DNA from: Pomphorhynchus laevis
Taxonomy: Eukaryota; Acanthocephala; Palaeacanthocephala; Echinorhynchida; Pomphorhynchidae
Direction of reading: 5' to 3'
Length of the DNA stretch: 64,000 bases
Assembly: GCA_012934845.2 (NCBI GenBank)
Contig: WNNJ02003776.1
Span: 558,001 to 622,000, forward strand
The notes beneath the pieces are model-generated. The model did not search any database and was not told the DNA's origin. It saw nothing but the letters and a program-made list of their open reading frames with translations. Positions within the stretch are counted from its first letter, which is position 1, and each line of letters begins with the position of its first letter. This document shows positions 45,624 to 56,687 of the stretch, one piece after another. Both the position numbers and the translations under genes were made by a program.

Positions 45624-46378
45624 TTATACCATATATACCTTTTGATGGCTTATAGATGTCCCAACCTTTAAATAATTTTGTTTTATAAAAATATTTAAGA
45701 ATTCTATTAATTCAATTTTATCCATATATTTATATTTATTTGATGGTTTAATTTTTGTTAGATAGGCGTTATAATTATTATAACATATATATGTATATCT
45801 TTTTCCGAATATAAGATTAATTAATTTTTCTAACGCTTCTTTAATATCTACTAAATCTAGATTTGTATAAAGCGTACTAAAATCGTATGTATTTATATTT
45901 TGAAAATTTATTCCTTTTGTCTGTTCTAAAAATTCTTTTGTAGAATTAATACTAAAATAGTGTTTTATACCAGTATTAATTTCGATTACCTTGCAATATT
46001 TTTTAAAGTGTGCTTTAATTACTTTAAGTATTTTATTCATATAGACAGAAAGTTGTTTTAATGTACATTTAACTTCTTTCATCAGTAAATCATAATAAAG
46101 CTGTTTGGAAATGAAGACAAAGTTATTACTAGCTTTATCAATAGTTGCTATTATATAGTTATACTTCAATTTAGTAAGTTCTAAATACATATCTTTATTA
46201 ATTTGATCTTTCCTTTTATAATTGTTTGTTATTTTCATTTTATCTCTAATTTTATCTAAAATATAAGTTTTCCAACTGTTTATCTTTGATGTATTTAAGC
46301 TTTTACTATTAATCAGTTTACCAAAGTAAGCATTTAAGTCATTATATAACAAATTGTAATTTTTTTATTATTAAATAT
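45624..46378 (-). mobile_element. NAI copy, middle part (split by insertion)
   Basis: Encodes the region from before motif A to just before motif B (45624-46352 open, 242 residues). An internal stretch around the LHKNPIKPRF block is missing. The 5' continuation lies at 49050-49690, on the far side of the inserted family B element. Confidence 0.8.
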
Positions 46379-46847
46379 TATTCCAACGCGTGAGATCTCT
46401 TAAACTAGAAAGACCATTGAGCGTCGTTTAAAGAGTTGGAAAGCGGAAAACTTTATAAGTGTATATGAAGAAGCATTGATGTTGCAGACAACATCACATT
46501 GCAATGTGAAAACAAAGAAGATTGATTGGCATAAAAACTACATTCGGCTAATGGAGAATGGATGTGTAGCTTCAGCAACCAGACTTCTAGAATTTAAAGA
46601 CGATTCACCCATTCTTTCTCCCGATTCGAAAGTTAGTACACATACTGTAATAGAGAAGCTAGCAGAATTACACCCTTACCATGCTGAAATAGATCAGAGC
46701 GCTATTCTATCAGATTTTGTTGAGGGATTAACTAGTCATCATCCAGTCATATTTTATTCTATAGACGCAGATGAAATAATAGCAGCAGCAAGGAGAACAC
46801 AAGGAGGCACTGGACATTCAGTCTTAAATGCAATAATGTGAAAGAGA

Positions 46848-47516
46848 ATGTTAACTGGATTCGTTATCCAATCTAAGAAGTTGGCAACATCACTAGCGGA
46901 ATTTGCAATACGATTAGCTTCAGAACATATCCATCCTAACAGTTTGCGTGCGTTTGTAGCGAGTAGACTTATAGCTTTAAAAAAGACTGCAGGTATACGA
47001 TTAATTGGCGTGGGACAAGTGGAACGACGGATAATTAGCAAAGTCGTTTTAGGAAAAATTAGAAACCATATTCAGGATGTAATGGGAACTGTGCAATTGT
47101 GCGCATCACAGAGAAGCGGAATAGAATTCGTTGTTCATTCCTTATCAGATTCATTTCACTTTCGGGGTGACTTTGGCTTACTGGCCGTGGATGCAACAAA
47201 TGCTTTTAATTCCGTAAATCGACGTCTAACATTAGAAAACATAAAATTCATTTGTACGTCTCTAGAAACAATACCAGTGAACTTATATGTAAAGTCATCA
47301 ACAATGTTTACTGGTAGTGATCCGATATTTTCAAAAGAGCGTTTCACTCAAAGTAACCCTCTGGCCATGGCTGCATTTGCCGTTTCGACTCTACCACTTA
47401 TCCTACATATTCAAAAACGTTTACCATCAGTGATTCAACGATGGTACGCAGACGATGCAAACTTTGTCGGTCCTAGCGATGATTTATCTAGAGCCTGGGA
47501 AATACAAAAACAATAG
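46848..47516 (+). pseudogene. Family B reverse transcriptase domain (open remnant)
   Basis: A 222-residue open stretch: N-terminal SEHIHPNSLRAFVASRLIAL, fingers block IRLIGVGQVERRI, motif A VDATNAFNSVNRR, a degraded motif B (SNPLAMAAFAVSTLPLI where QGDPLAM is usual), and motif C WYADDANFVG. It is separated from the preceding frame (46476-46841) by one stop and from the C-terminal frame by frame changes. Confidence 0.65.
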
Positions 47517-47972
47517 GCCCAAAATTTGGATATTATGTTAATCCACTAAAGACACAGCTGCTAATACACTAGGAACATGAATTCGACATTAGCAACTTCA
47601 CTGGCTGTAAAACAAGTGAGCGTGCTATCGAAGTACTCGGAACTCTCATTGGAGCAGAAGCTGATGTCTTGGATATTATAAAAACAGGGTAACATCCTGG
47701 GCATCCACACTTGAAAGATTAGTTGAAGTTAGTAAAATTGATCGACAGACCGCTTATTCCGGCTTAATACACTCTGTGCAATGGAAATGGATATATACTT
47801 ACAGAACAGTACCAATGTGCACGGATGTCACTAGATGTCTGAAAAACCTATTGTATAGCGGTTTTATTGAGTCAATCACACAAGCGAAAATTGAACAAGC
47901 ACATAAAGAATTATTAACTTTACTGTTTAAGTTAGGGGCATTGGGTTAGTGGATCCGTAATACATCGCTGAC

Positions 47973-48740
47973 TTGGAGTACGATTGTTCTCGTAGAATGT
48001 ACGAAACCTATCGAGACGGATATACGGGAGAAAACCTGAGGGATGTTCAAACTCAAACAGCTAGAAACATTCCGTATGTGAGATTAAACGTAGCCAAATC
48101 GAGGAAAGAATTAATATTAAAATATCTACCAGCGGATTACTTTAAGATATTGGCACATGTTAGTTACAAGGGAGCTTCATCGTGGCTATCTTCCTTACCT
48201 CTACGTCACCAGGGGTTTCAGCTTACAAACAATGAGTTTAGCGATGCATTAGCAGGTCGCTATGGATGGTCTGTGCGAGCATTAGAAAATAAAAGATGCA
48301 TATGTTCTTCAGAAATGACTATTAATCATACATTTTCGTGTAAGAGCGGAGCGCTACCATCTATCAGGCATAATGAAGTAAGGGATATGTTTTCTCACCT
48401 CTTAAGCGGGATATGCAGTGGCGTGGAGGTTAAACCAGTATTAGCACCCGTTCCATCTGATTATTGTTTTAATAACAATAGCACAAGCGTATCGAAAGAA
48501 ACGCGTCTGGATGTTGTATGTAGTGAACTATTCGGAAGCCGGTTTGAGCGGACATTTTTGGATGTCGCAATATTTAATGTGCATGCTCCCTCCAACTCAC
48601 AAGCTGAGTGTAAGGCTGACTTTAAATACCATAAAAAAACGGAAAATATCGAAGTATGGAGAGCGAATTTTAAGTTTAGAACAGGCGCATTTCAGTTCGT
48701 TAATTTTTTCGTCTTCCGGATGATCAAGTCAGGAATCTAA
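47973..48740 (+). pseudogene. Family B zinc site and restriction-like endonuclease (open remnant)
   Basis: A 255-residue open stretch. Residues around 110-125 form CICSSEMTINHTFSC, the C.C...H....C zinc site preceding the endonuclease in REL-type elements. RHNEVRDMF and RLDVVCSE...FLDVAIFN follow, matching the spacing of the catalytic acidic residues. The end slips frame near 48640; the usual C-terminal text continues in the next frame (YGERILSLEQAHFSSLIF). Confidence 0.6.
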
Positions 48741-49048
48741 TAGGATAATGAAGCAAATAGCGTCAAAATTAAGCTCAAAACGCGAACTCCCATATCCTCA
48801 AATAATAAAAAATATACAAGAGAAAATTTCATATGCCTTAGCTCGTGTTACATCTGCCTGTTTAAGAGCACCACGCTCTACATATGGAAAACCTGTTCAC
48901 GATCATTTTCGATTAACAGAAGAGATGTCACGAAAGCCGGAAGATTCGAATTAAAGAGAAATAACGAAGCTTATGATTGGATTTTTGAATACTTTACTTT
49001 TGGATTCATTCTTGTATGTTTTACGAAAATAAAATTTATTCTTTAAAA

Positions 49049-49690
49049 AATATATTTATACCCTTTTGATACCCTTAATTCATTATTTTCAATTAATTCT
49101 AGATTATGGGAACATATATGTTAATTTATTTTATCAAAACTAAGACTTTTACAATTGCATTCTGTTTAAATTATGTTTCTAATATTATCGTTACATATTG
49201 ATTTAAATTCTTTATTATAATTACACATTTTTCGTTCTAATATCAGTAACAGCTTATACCTTATTTTAGGAATATATTTACTTAAATCTAATCATATTAT
49301 TTCTTTACTTTTAAAATTATATAAAAGTCTACATATATTTATGTTATAGACATAATAAGTTATTGTAGACTTGAATTTATATATTTCTTCACATTAGTAA
49401 TGATATGTGATAATATATCACAGGAATATTTTCCATATTCCTTTTATCATTATGACTTCTTGGTTTGCGTTTAACCGGATTATTATAATATAGTTGTTTA
49501 TTATGTATTATACTACTTCTGCCAATTCCTTGTACCACGTCATTCAATCCTAATGGGTACATGGAATTAAGCGTTTTAATCCAAAAATCTTATTTTTCTA
49601 ATAGTTTTTGATTTAATATTGACTTATTTTCTTCAATAATATGTTCTAAAATAAATAATTTATAGTTTTTAATATAATGATTTATTAATC
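49049..49690 (-). mobile_element. NAI copy, 5' part (other half of the split copy)
   Basis: Minus strand matches the N-terminal region and extends past the reference ATG through the acceptor-like TTATTTTAG near 49650. It includes a worn version of the GIY-YIG end FWIKTLNSMYPLGLND (about 49600-49545). A long internal piece is lost near 49340-49390. Confidence 0.75.
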
Positions 49691-49849
49691 TCATTTGCTT
49701 ATAAAATAAAGTTTGACTATTATGCTGTATGTGTTGACTATATGTTTTATAGTCAACTATAAAATGTCATATTATAAAATGTTGAAATTATATGTTGACT
49801 TTGTATTTGAATATATGTGTTGCAAGTATCAAAATTAGAGCAACAAAAT

Positions 49850-50770
49850 CGGACATGAGCCAGATTCTATATGCTTTCAAAGTGGCACAAGCTAGATCCT
49901 CCATATATTGACAAGCCTATCATAAGCTGTAACGGTTGCTCATCTGAGTTACTATCGAAACAAATACATAAACTACTATATTCAAAGATGATATGTAAAT
50001 ATTTATTGATAAATCTTGTATAGATTTATTTATCTAGATTTATCGCATAAATTGGAAATAAAGTCGTTAATTCCTGATATGGAATTAATATGGGCGTACA
50101 ATTGTTGTATACAAATATTCCGGCCCATGAAATAGCCTTAATACAGACACAATGTTTCATTATAAAAATGACCTTTCAAATTGCGTTCGGAGAGAATGTA
50201 ATCATTAGTTGGCTCTCTCCGAGAAAAAATAATACTAGTTTTCTTATCAATCTCACAGAAAATGCAATTGGCATGAAGAGGCCAATCGCATTGGTGATAA
50301 TTTATACAATAATACTATTTTTCTTATTTTTCTCGGAGAAAGAGCAAACTAATGAAAATGAGGAGGATAAATATGGATAAAATGGTAATTGGCTTTCTTA
50401 GTAATTTTCTAACACAAATGATGTAAAAATACTAGTATGAATCTGTGGTGTATATTTGTGCTTGTTGATTAGGGGTGAAAACGCGAAACTTTTTAATATT
50501 AACTTTTTAATATTAAAAAGTTATTAACTTCATAAATATTCGAAACTTTTTAACTTCAGAAAAAATATTCGTCAAAACGGGGCGATATGAGTTCGTCAAT
50601 CGCGAACCGCATCCTGGCTAAAGATCACAGGGTCAACTTAAAAGAAACAGAGACTGACTGAGTCGAAAAGTACACATCCAGACGATTTATTAAGGAATTT
50701 TGAATATTCCAGTATAGAAGACGCCCATGACAGGCAACAAGTCTAACTGGGACTTGAAATTGCCAGATGC
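49850..50770 (+). mobile_element. Canonical Penelope-like element, broken, hosting foldback FB6
   Basis: Reads KLDPPYIDKPIISCNGCSSE then LLSKQIHKLL (PLE RT entry, about 49890-49980), GVQLLYTNIPAHEIAL (motif A, 50092-50139), then after FB6 GRYEFVNREPHPG and KTPMTGNKSNWDLKLP (50540-50760), the canonical C-terminal end past GIY-YIG. Much internal sequence is lost. Confidence 0.6.
50205..50352. repeat. Foldback element FB6 with decayed hammerhead-like core
   Basis: Arms about 70 bases each meet at 50275. The right side, from ATGAAGAGGCCAATCGCATT (50274), is clearly homologous to the PLE-associated core at 55990-56017 (minus), extending over the following 35 bases. GAAA is altered to GATAA here. 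Confidence 0.6.
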
Positions 50771-51795
50771 TATAACATAAACGCATTGATTTTTTATGTA
50801 ATTACGCTGATTTCTTCCGTGTACTAATACACTATTCAAATACACTATTTTCTTCCGTGTATAAACGTATTTCATTCGTATATAAAGAGGTATATTAGTT
50901 ATCATTCAAAAAGAGGTAATTCAATCTAAATAACTTTTTTAGACAAGTTTAAAGCAGTGACTAATGGCAGATAAATTCAGTGGTGTATTGACGTGTTTTT
51001 ATAACGACGACAAGAATGATTATAGGAACAAAACAATTAATTTAGATAACTTTTAAACACTGTTTTTTAGTTTGATCATTGTTACCTTAAAATTAATTGT
51101 AACATGTTATTTATTATTGATGTGTTAGTTATTAATCAAAAAATCAAATTATTCGTAATATTAGTTCAAAAAGTATTTGTTATTTTAGAATTAAATTTTA
51201 ATAAATAAAAATCGATGACTTATTATTTTTATAAAACACGAAAATAGTAATTTTAACATGGCTTGTATTCTGTCATTTGCAAGTAAATTACCTATTACCA
51301 ATAGTTAACGACTAATATTGCTAATGATTCTTAAATAGGTTATAATTTAGCTAATTATGTTTACCATTCTATCTGCCTTGTGCTTAAGATCGATTGCAGT
51401 TTTACTAAGTTCATCAGCTTTCATCGATCTTAAAATTGAAGTAACATTTAAATTGTAAAGATGTATTTTAGGATATACTGATATCAGAAAACTTTTCATA
51501 ACTTAATCGTTCTAGCAAAATGTTTACACATTAAAAGATACAATAACAACAATATATAACATAAATACATAAAAAACATAAATACGTAATTTATTTTGTA
51601 ATGTAATATTAATAAGTTAATTTATTATTTAGAAAATATTTTTTATTTTTAATAATTAATGACATTATCTAAATGAACCACGTAATTGTTGAAATTGGAA
51701 CCAGTAAATTACATTTTACAGATGTAAAGTTATAATTTCCAATGTTCTTTTAATAAATACACTATTTATTAATAGTGCAATTATTATAGTGTTAT
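50771..51795. other. No gene recognised
   Basis: AT-rich; nothing supportable seen. Confidence 0.5.
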
Positions 51796-51799
51796 TATT

Positions 51800-54165
51800 A
51801 GTAATGCGGTCCGTTTCTCCTCGCGGTGCCACCGGATAGCGCTTCCATTCTAGGAGCGTGAACTAAACGCGGACCTTACCGACGACAGGCATGAGGCAGC
51901 CGGTCGGGACAACAACTGTCGCAACCATCAACCAAGAGAAAAAACAACCAAAATGGCCCCGCCAATACTAAGGCGTCCTCTGTAGCCGACGCGTTCAGGA
52001 GGTGCCATCCGGCCTGTTTGAAAAATTCACTAGGATGTGGGCTCAGACAAGGCCCGATCTGTTCGACAAATAAGCGAGGGTTCCCGACAGGAGGAAGCCG
52101 CCGGAACGCAAGTAACCTTATCCAAACATACATACGAGTGGCGACGCTCAACATAGGAACACTTACGGGTAAATCTGAGATTGCAGCTGACGTAAAGAGG
52201 ATAAAGATTGGCATCTGTCTAATTCAAGAGACCAAATGGAAGGGAGGAAAATCCAAGGAAATTGGAGACGAGTACAAACTGAACTACATGGGTACAGAGA
52301 CAGCAAGAAATGGAGTAGTCATTGCCGTAACGGAGAGACTCAGAGACCAAGTGTGTGAAGTAACGCGATACATAGGGAGGTTGAAGTATGACCCCCTAAA
52401 CAGGGTGCACATATGACTAATAGCTAAGAGGTCAAAGACGCGGTGAAGGCAAAGAAAAATTCCTACAAGGCTCTTTGGATAGCACAAACGCAGGAGAACA
52501 AGGATGAGTACCACCGAGCGAAAAAGAAAGCAAGGAAACAAGTGGATATTGCTAAGAGCAACCACCTAGATAATCTCTACCAAAAGCTCGACACTCGAGA
52601 AGGAGAAAAAGGTGTGTACCGACTAGCCCGTGCAAGACGGAAGAAGGAAGCAGACATCGAGAAATTCCATGGTATCATTGATGAGCGAGGAAAACACCTA
52701 ATACCCACAAGACGTGCTGGAGAGATGAAGAAGATATTTCAAAGCTATCTCCACAGAAGACTTCGAACATCCACCAATACCAGAAGGGACTCCAAACCAC
52801 ACAAAAGTTGAGCCACTCAATGATGCAGAGGCCAATGAGGCATTAATGAAGGTGAAGCAGGATAAAGCCAACGGACCAGATGATGTAGCGGCGGACTTCT
52901 AGAAAATCAACACGGATGAGTGGACACCATGGCTAACGAAGCGTCTTCAGAAGATTGTTGACGCAAAAGAGGTGCCAAAAGAATGGAGTCGAAGCACAAC
53001 TATCCTAATATAGAAACAGAAAAAGGCCCAGCAGATTGCCAAAGCTATCGGCCAATCCGTCTTCTCAGCCACACCATGAGGATTTTAGAGAGAGTGCTCG
53101 ACAAGAGAATACGTGACACGATAAAACTAACTGTCAACCAGGCAGGCATTGTGCGCAACAGTTCAGCTATCGATGCAATACATTCAGCCAGACAACTTCT
53201 TGAAAAGCACAAAGAGAAGAAGCAGCCCCTCCATGTAGCTTTTCGGACCTTAAGACGGCGTTCGACTGAGTCCCTCATGAGCTCTTATGATGGACTAAGT
53301 CTCATAAGGGACTCTTATGAGTCCCTAATGTCCGCAAAGACAAGCACCATGGACCATCCTGTATGCCGACGATGTTATGCTAGTATCTAAGGACAAACAT
53401 GACCTCAAGCAACAAGTGTAGCAATGGCACGATCGCCTATCACAGTTTGAGTTGAAACTGAACACAGCCAAAACAGAGTATATGACGACGAACCAGAACG
53501 AAGATATAAGCATATTGGTCAATGGCATGCTTCTGCCAAAGGCAAATGCGTTCAAATACATGGCATCAGTCATCTCCAGCACAGGAGTGGCAAAAGACGT
53601 CACCACTCGCATCAAAGCTAGCTGGACAAAATAGAGAGCAGCCACTTGAGTCTTGTGCTGCAAACGTATTCCAGACAGACTCAAATCGAAGTTCTACAGA
53701 AGCGTGATACGGCCTGTAGCAATGTACGGTGCTGAGTGCTGGGCAATGACAGCAGAAGCAGAACGTAAACTTGGATGCATGGAAACGAAAATGCTAAGGT
53801 GGATCGCGATAAAATCGCGCCAAGACCATATTCGTAACGAAGATATCTGAAAGCGATTTGGTGTAGCGCCCATATCAGATAAACTGAGAGAATCAAGGCT
53901 GAGATAGTATAGACATGTATTGAGTGCAGTCGTAAACACACTGGCGCAGGCACTACTTCAAACCGAGGTCGACGGAAATTGACCAAGAGGAAGACTACAG
54001 AAAATATAAATGGATACCCTCCTGAATGATATGAAAATGGTCGGACTCCGCACGAAGATGCAGCGGATAGGGCATTTTGGCACCAGCAAATGTGGCAAGC
54101 GGACCCCGCCAAACGGGATAAACGCAAAGAAGTAAACACTATTTAGTAAGAAGAATAAAGTTCAG
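51800..54165 (+). mobile_element. RTE-type LINE, second family, broken
   Basis: GC-rich block starting near 51800 and ending in an AAGAAGAATAAAG tail. Endonuclease start TLNIGTLTGKSEI and LIQETKWKGGKSKE (52140-52260); most of the remaining endonuclease is deleted. Linker KKARKQVDIAKSNHLDNLYQ (52530). RT start VPKEWSRSTTIL, SYRPIRLLSHTMR (53040); a deletion removes most of motifs A and B, but AYADD-like LYADDVML is readable near 53360. End MYGAECWAMTAEAERKL (53725). It parallels the intact RTE at 12.65 kb but belongs to a different, older family. Confidence 0.75.
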
Positions 54166-54485
54166 TAATCGATGTGATTGCTGCAATAGACGTGGAATAC
54201 ATTTCGGGCGATAGACAAAAGACGTTTTGATATAGGGATATTAAATGAATCTAGTTGCTTAAAGTTAATACTTAAAAGGTCGGCCCATATTACAATTAAA
54301 GCGTAAGTTATCATGATCTACGTTATCTCTATTATGCTAGAGACCTAGCATAACCTTAAAGCGCCGTGTAAGGATAAACTTGAAAGTTTTCGATATGCGT
54401 ATGTGGTCGAAAATACTTAACATGATTTGTGTTAAAAGTGGAGACGAAATAAACATGTGAAAGTTAGATGGATGTCTAAATATTT
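54166..54485. other. No gene recognised
   Basis: No frame or repeat identified. Confidence 0.4.
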
Positions 54486-54489
54486 AATG

Positions 54490-55555
54490 TTTTATATTTT
54501 ATATTATATGGTATGCATGAATGCTTTGCAAAAATATGTTTATGGCGAATTTAAATATGTCATCTTTATGATATAAATTAAAGGTAGTTTAAATTGATGT
54601 TAATTTAATGCTCATATTAAGAAATATACTTTCTTTATCATTAATATTGGTTTTATAAAAAATAAGCTACCTGGATAAATTTATTCGCTTATTGAATAAA
54701 AATTATTAGAGTAAAATACACTTTTCATCAATATATCGAAACATATATTTCATATCTTTATATAATTTAGATTTATTTTTTTAAACAGTTATGAACAAAT
54801 TCATATTCTATAAAACTTAAAAATAAGTCAGCTATAATTGGGCTACTATTGCCTCTCATTGGAACACCTTTTACTTGTCTAAATATAGATGTTCCTACTT
54901 TTAAATAATTTTGATTTATCAAAATATTTAAGGATTCTATTAATTCAATTTTATCCATATATTTATATTTATTTGATGGTTTAATTTTTGTTAGATAGGC
55001 GTTATAATTATTATAACATATATATGTATATCTTTTTCCGAATATAAGATTAATTAATTTTACTAACGCTTCTTTCATATCTACTAAATCTAGATTTGTA
55101 TAAAGCGTACTAAAATCGTACGTACTCATATTCTGAAAATTTATTCCTTTTGTCTGTTCTAAACATTCTTTTGTAGAATTAATACTGAAATAGTGTTTTA
55201 TACCAGTATTAATTTCGATTACCTTGCAATATTTTTTAAAGTGTGCTTTAATTACTTTAAGTATTTTATTCATATAGACAGAAAGTGGTTTTAATGTACA
55301 TTTAAACGCACTACATATGAACCTAGGTTTTATTGGATTTTTATGTAATTTTGGATTCCAATATAATATAGGTATAGTTTTATTATCTGATAATAAAACT
55401 TAATGTTCCTGCCGTTCCTCGAGAACAATACCCGAGATACTTAAACGAGACGAACACATTATAGTTCGACTCGTTTAAGTATCTCTATATTAAACTATAC
55501 CTGTGTTCGAGACGAACACACGTATAGTTTTATTATCTGATTCAACCTTTATATT
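54490..55555 (-). mobile_element. NAI copy lacking its 3' tail
   Basis: RT from about residue 390 to the C-terminal region (54773-55273 open, 166 residues, with motif A and motif B as RGNSSP). The tail is absent on the left and the copy stops within the RT on the right. It is interrupted by a 130-bp insert at 55392-55521. Confidence 0.75.
55392..55521. mobile_element. 130-bp hairpin insertion with 20-bp direct repeats
   Basis: GTATAGTTTTATTATCTGAT stands at 55372-55391 and again at 55522-55541; NAI sequence is continuous without the insert. The insert contains a hairpin (GAGATACTTAAACGAG and complement) and begins with the complement of part of the target (AATAAAACT). It is either a tiny foldback transposon or a repair/template-switch product. 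Confidence 0.65.
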
Positions 55556-55589
55556 CTTTATATTTGTCCCTAATATAGATGTCAAGCAT

Positions 55590-55660
55590 AATGTGTCAAA
55601 TTCCTACGTGTCAAACTCGCATAACATATGCGAGTTTGAAACGTAGGAATTTAACATGTG
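55590..55660. repeat. Inverted repeat
   Basis: AAATTCCTACGT.TCAAACTCGC and its complement flank a short loop (55596-55655). Low GC surroundings, no coding. Confidence 0.65.
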
Positions 55661-55929
55661 AGAGTATGACATAAATTATATGTCATAATATGTTGGAGTT
55701 TTAACTGCTATCGAGTAGCGACACTTGGACACTTTTCAAGTTAAGAAGTTAGATCCAAGCCATTAAACAAGCATTCTTTTAAAAGCAACTTCCAATCTAG
55801 AATAGTTGCTGAAATTTCGATAACGTGAAATCTTGATATTGGTAGTGGGTCACATTCTTGAAAGTGCCTCAATAATATTATAACAATGTTAATATAATAT
55901 CACTATTAAATTATAAATTATTAAATTAT

Positions 55930-56660
55930 AATAAATTATCAAATATATTATTTTTCTCAGATAAAAATAAAAAGTAGTATTTATTGTGAATTTCGTCAAT
56001 GCGATTGGCCTCTTCAGAAAACACTGGTCTTTGACAACTGATAATATACTATATATAGAAGAATTTAATTGATATGTGGTTAAACAAAACCCATATCCGG
56101 CGGTCATTTAAATCACCTATTGCTTTTATTGCCTTACATGGTTTATGTAATTTCGATATGTAGCACCTCATTGATTAAACGACGACGTGTATCTAGCTCG
56201 TATTCAAGAACATTTGTATTGTCGAAATCAATCGTATGTGAACTGTTTAACCAATGATTAAATATTGCTGAAGAAACGTCGCATCTTTTAATATTACCCT
56301 TGTGTTTTTCAAGTCTCTTTCGTAGTCCTTGCTTGGTTTTACCGATGTAGACTTTGTTGCAATCTTTACAAGGGATACGATACACTACTTCAATTTTTTG
56401 AATATATTGGTTTCGTTTTGAAAAAGGAAGTTAGAGAACGTCGTGTTTTGTGATAAATTATATTTCGTTAGCCATCAGTATTCGGCGAATCGATTAATCT
56501 ATTATTGCACTCATTCCAAATGTAAGTGGTAGGAAAGAAATTATTGTGGATGTCTTTATTTTGGTTTTCCACTACTTTGTTATCAACTCTCATTCTTTAT
56601 GTCTTAATAAGTGCTTGGTTGATAGTTTGTAGATGATAATGTCTTTCTAATATCATATTA
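55930..56660 (-). mobile_element. Canonical Penelope-like element, connector and GIY-YIG nuclease
   Basis: Minus strand reads TIISFLPLTFGMSAII (connector, about 56570), then IEVVYRIPCKDCNKVYIGKT then RLEKHKGNI (56390-56300; GIY-YIG core with C..C, YIG and Arg), a FNHWLNSSHTIDF box, and INEVLHIEIT. GNKSNR-like end text follows near 56115. 56143-56385 is open (80 residues). About three disruptions after it. The RT is not present. Confidence 0.75.
55990..56017 (-). ncRNA. Hammerhead-like core 3' of GIY-YIG PLE
   Basis: Minus strand CTGAAGA (56017-56011), then stem CAAT/ATTG with G and C at its base, then GAAAT (ending 55990). All CTGANGA/GAAA positions kept. It lies 125 bases past the end of the open GIY-YIG frame. 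Confidence 0.55.
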
Positions 56661-56687
56661 GATATTTAACAATACCTAATGTGTCTC

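Larger units (their letters stand above)
46390..48960 (+). mobile_element. RT element family B with restriction-like endonuclease, inserted into a NAI copy
   Basis: Open pieces: 46476-46841, 46848-47516, 47973-48740, 48748-48954. RT: IRLIGVGQVERRIISKVV, LAVDATNAFNSVNRR (motif A), and QRWYADDANFVG (YADD). A gap follows with GPKFGYYVNPLKT read in another frame. Endonuclease region: CICSSEMTINHTFSC (zinc site), RHNEVRD, and FERTFLDVAIFNVHA. End: ACLRAPRSTYGKP. A few frame changes; most catalytic boxes readable. Exact clade among REL-type non-LTR elements not resolved. NAI sequence resumes at about 49049, so this insertion is younger than that copy. Confidence 0.75.
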
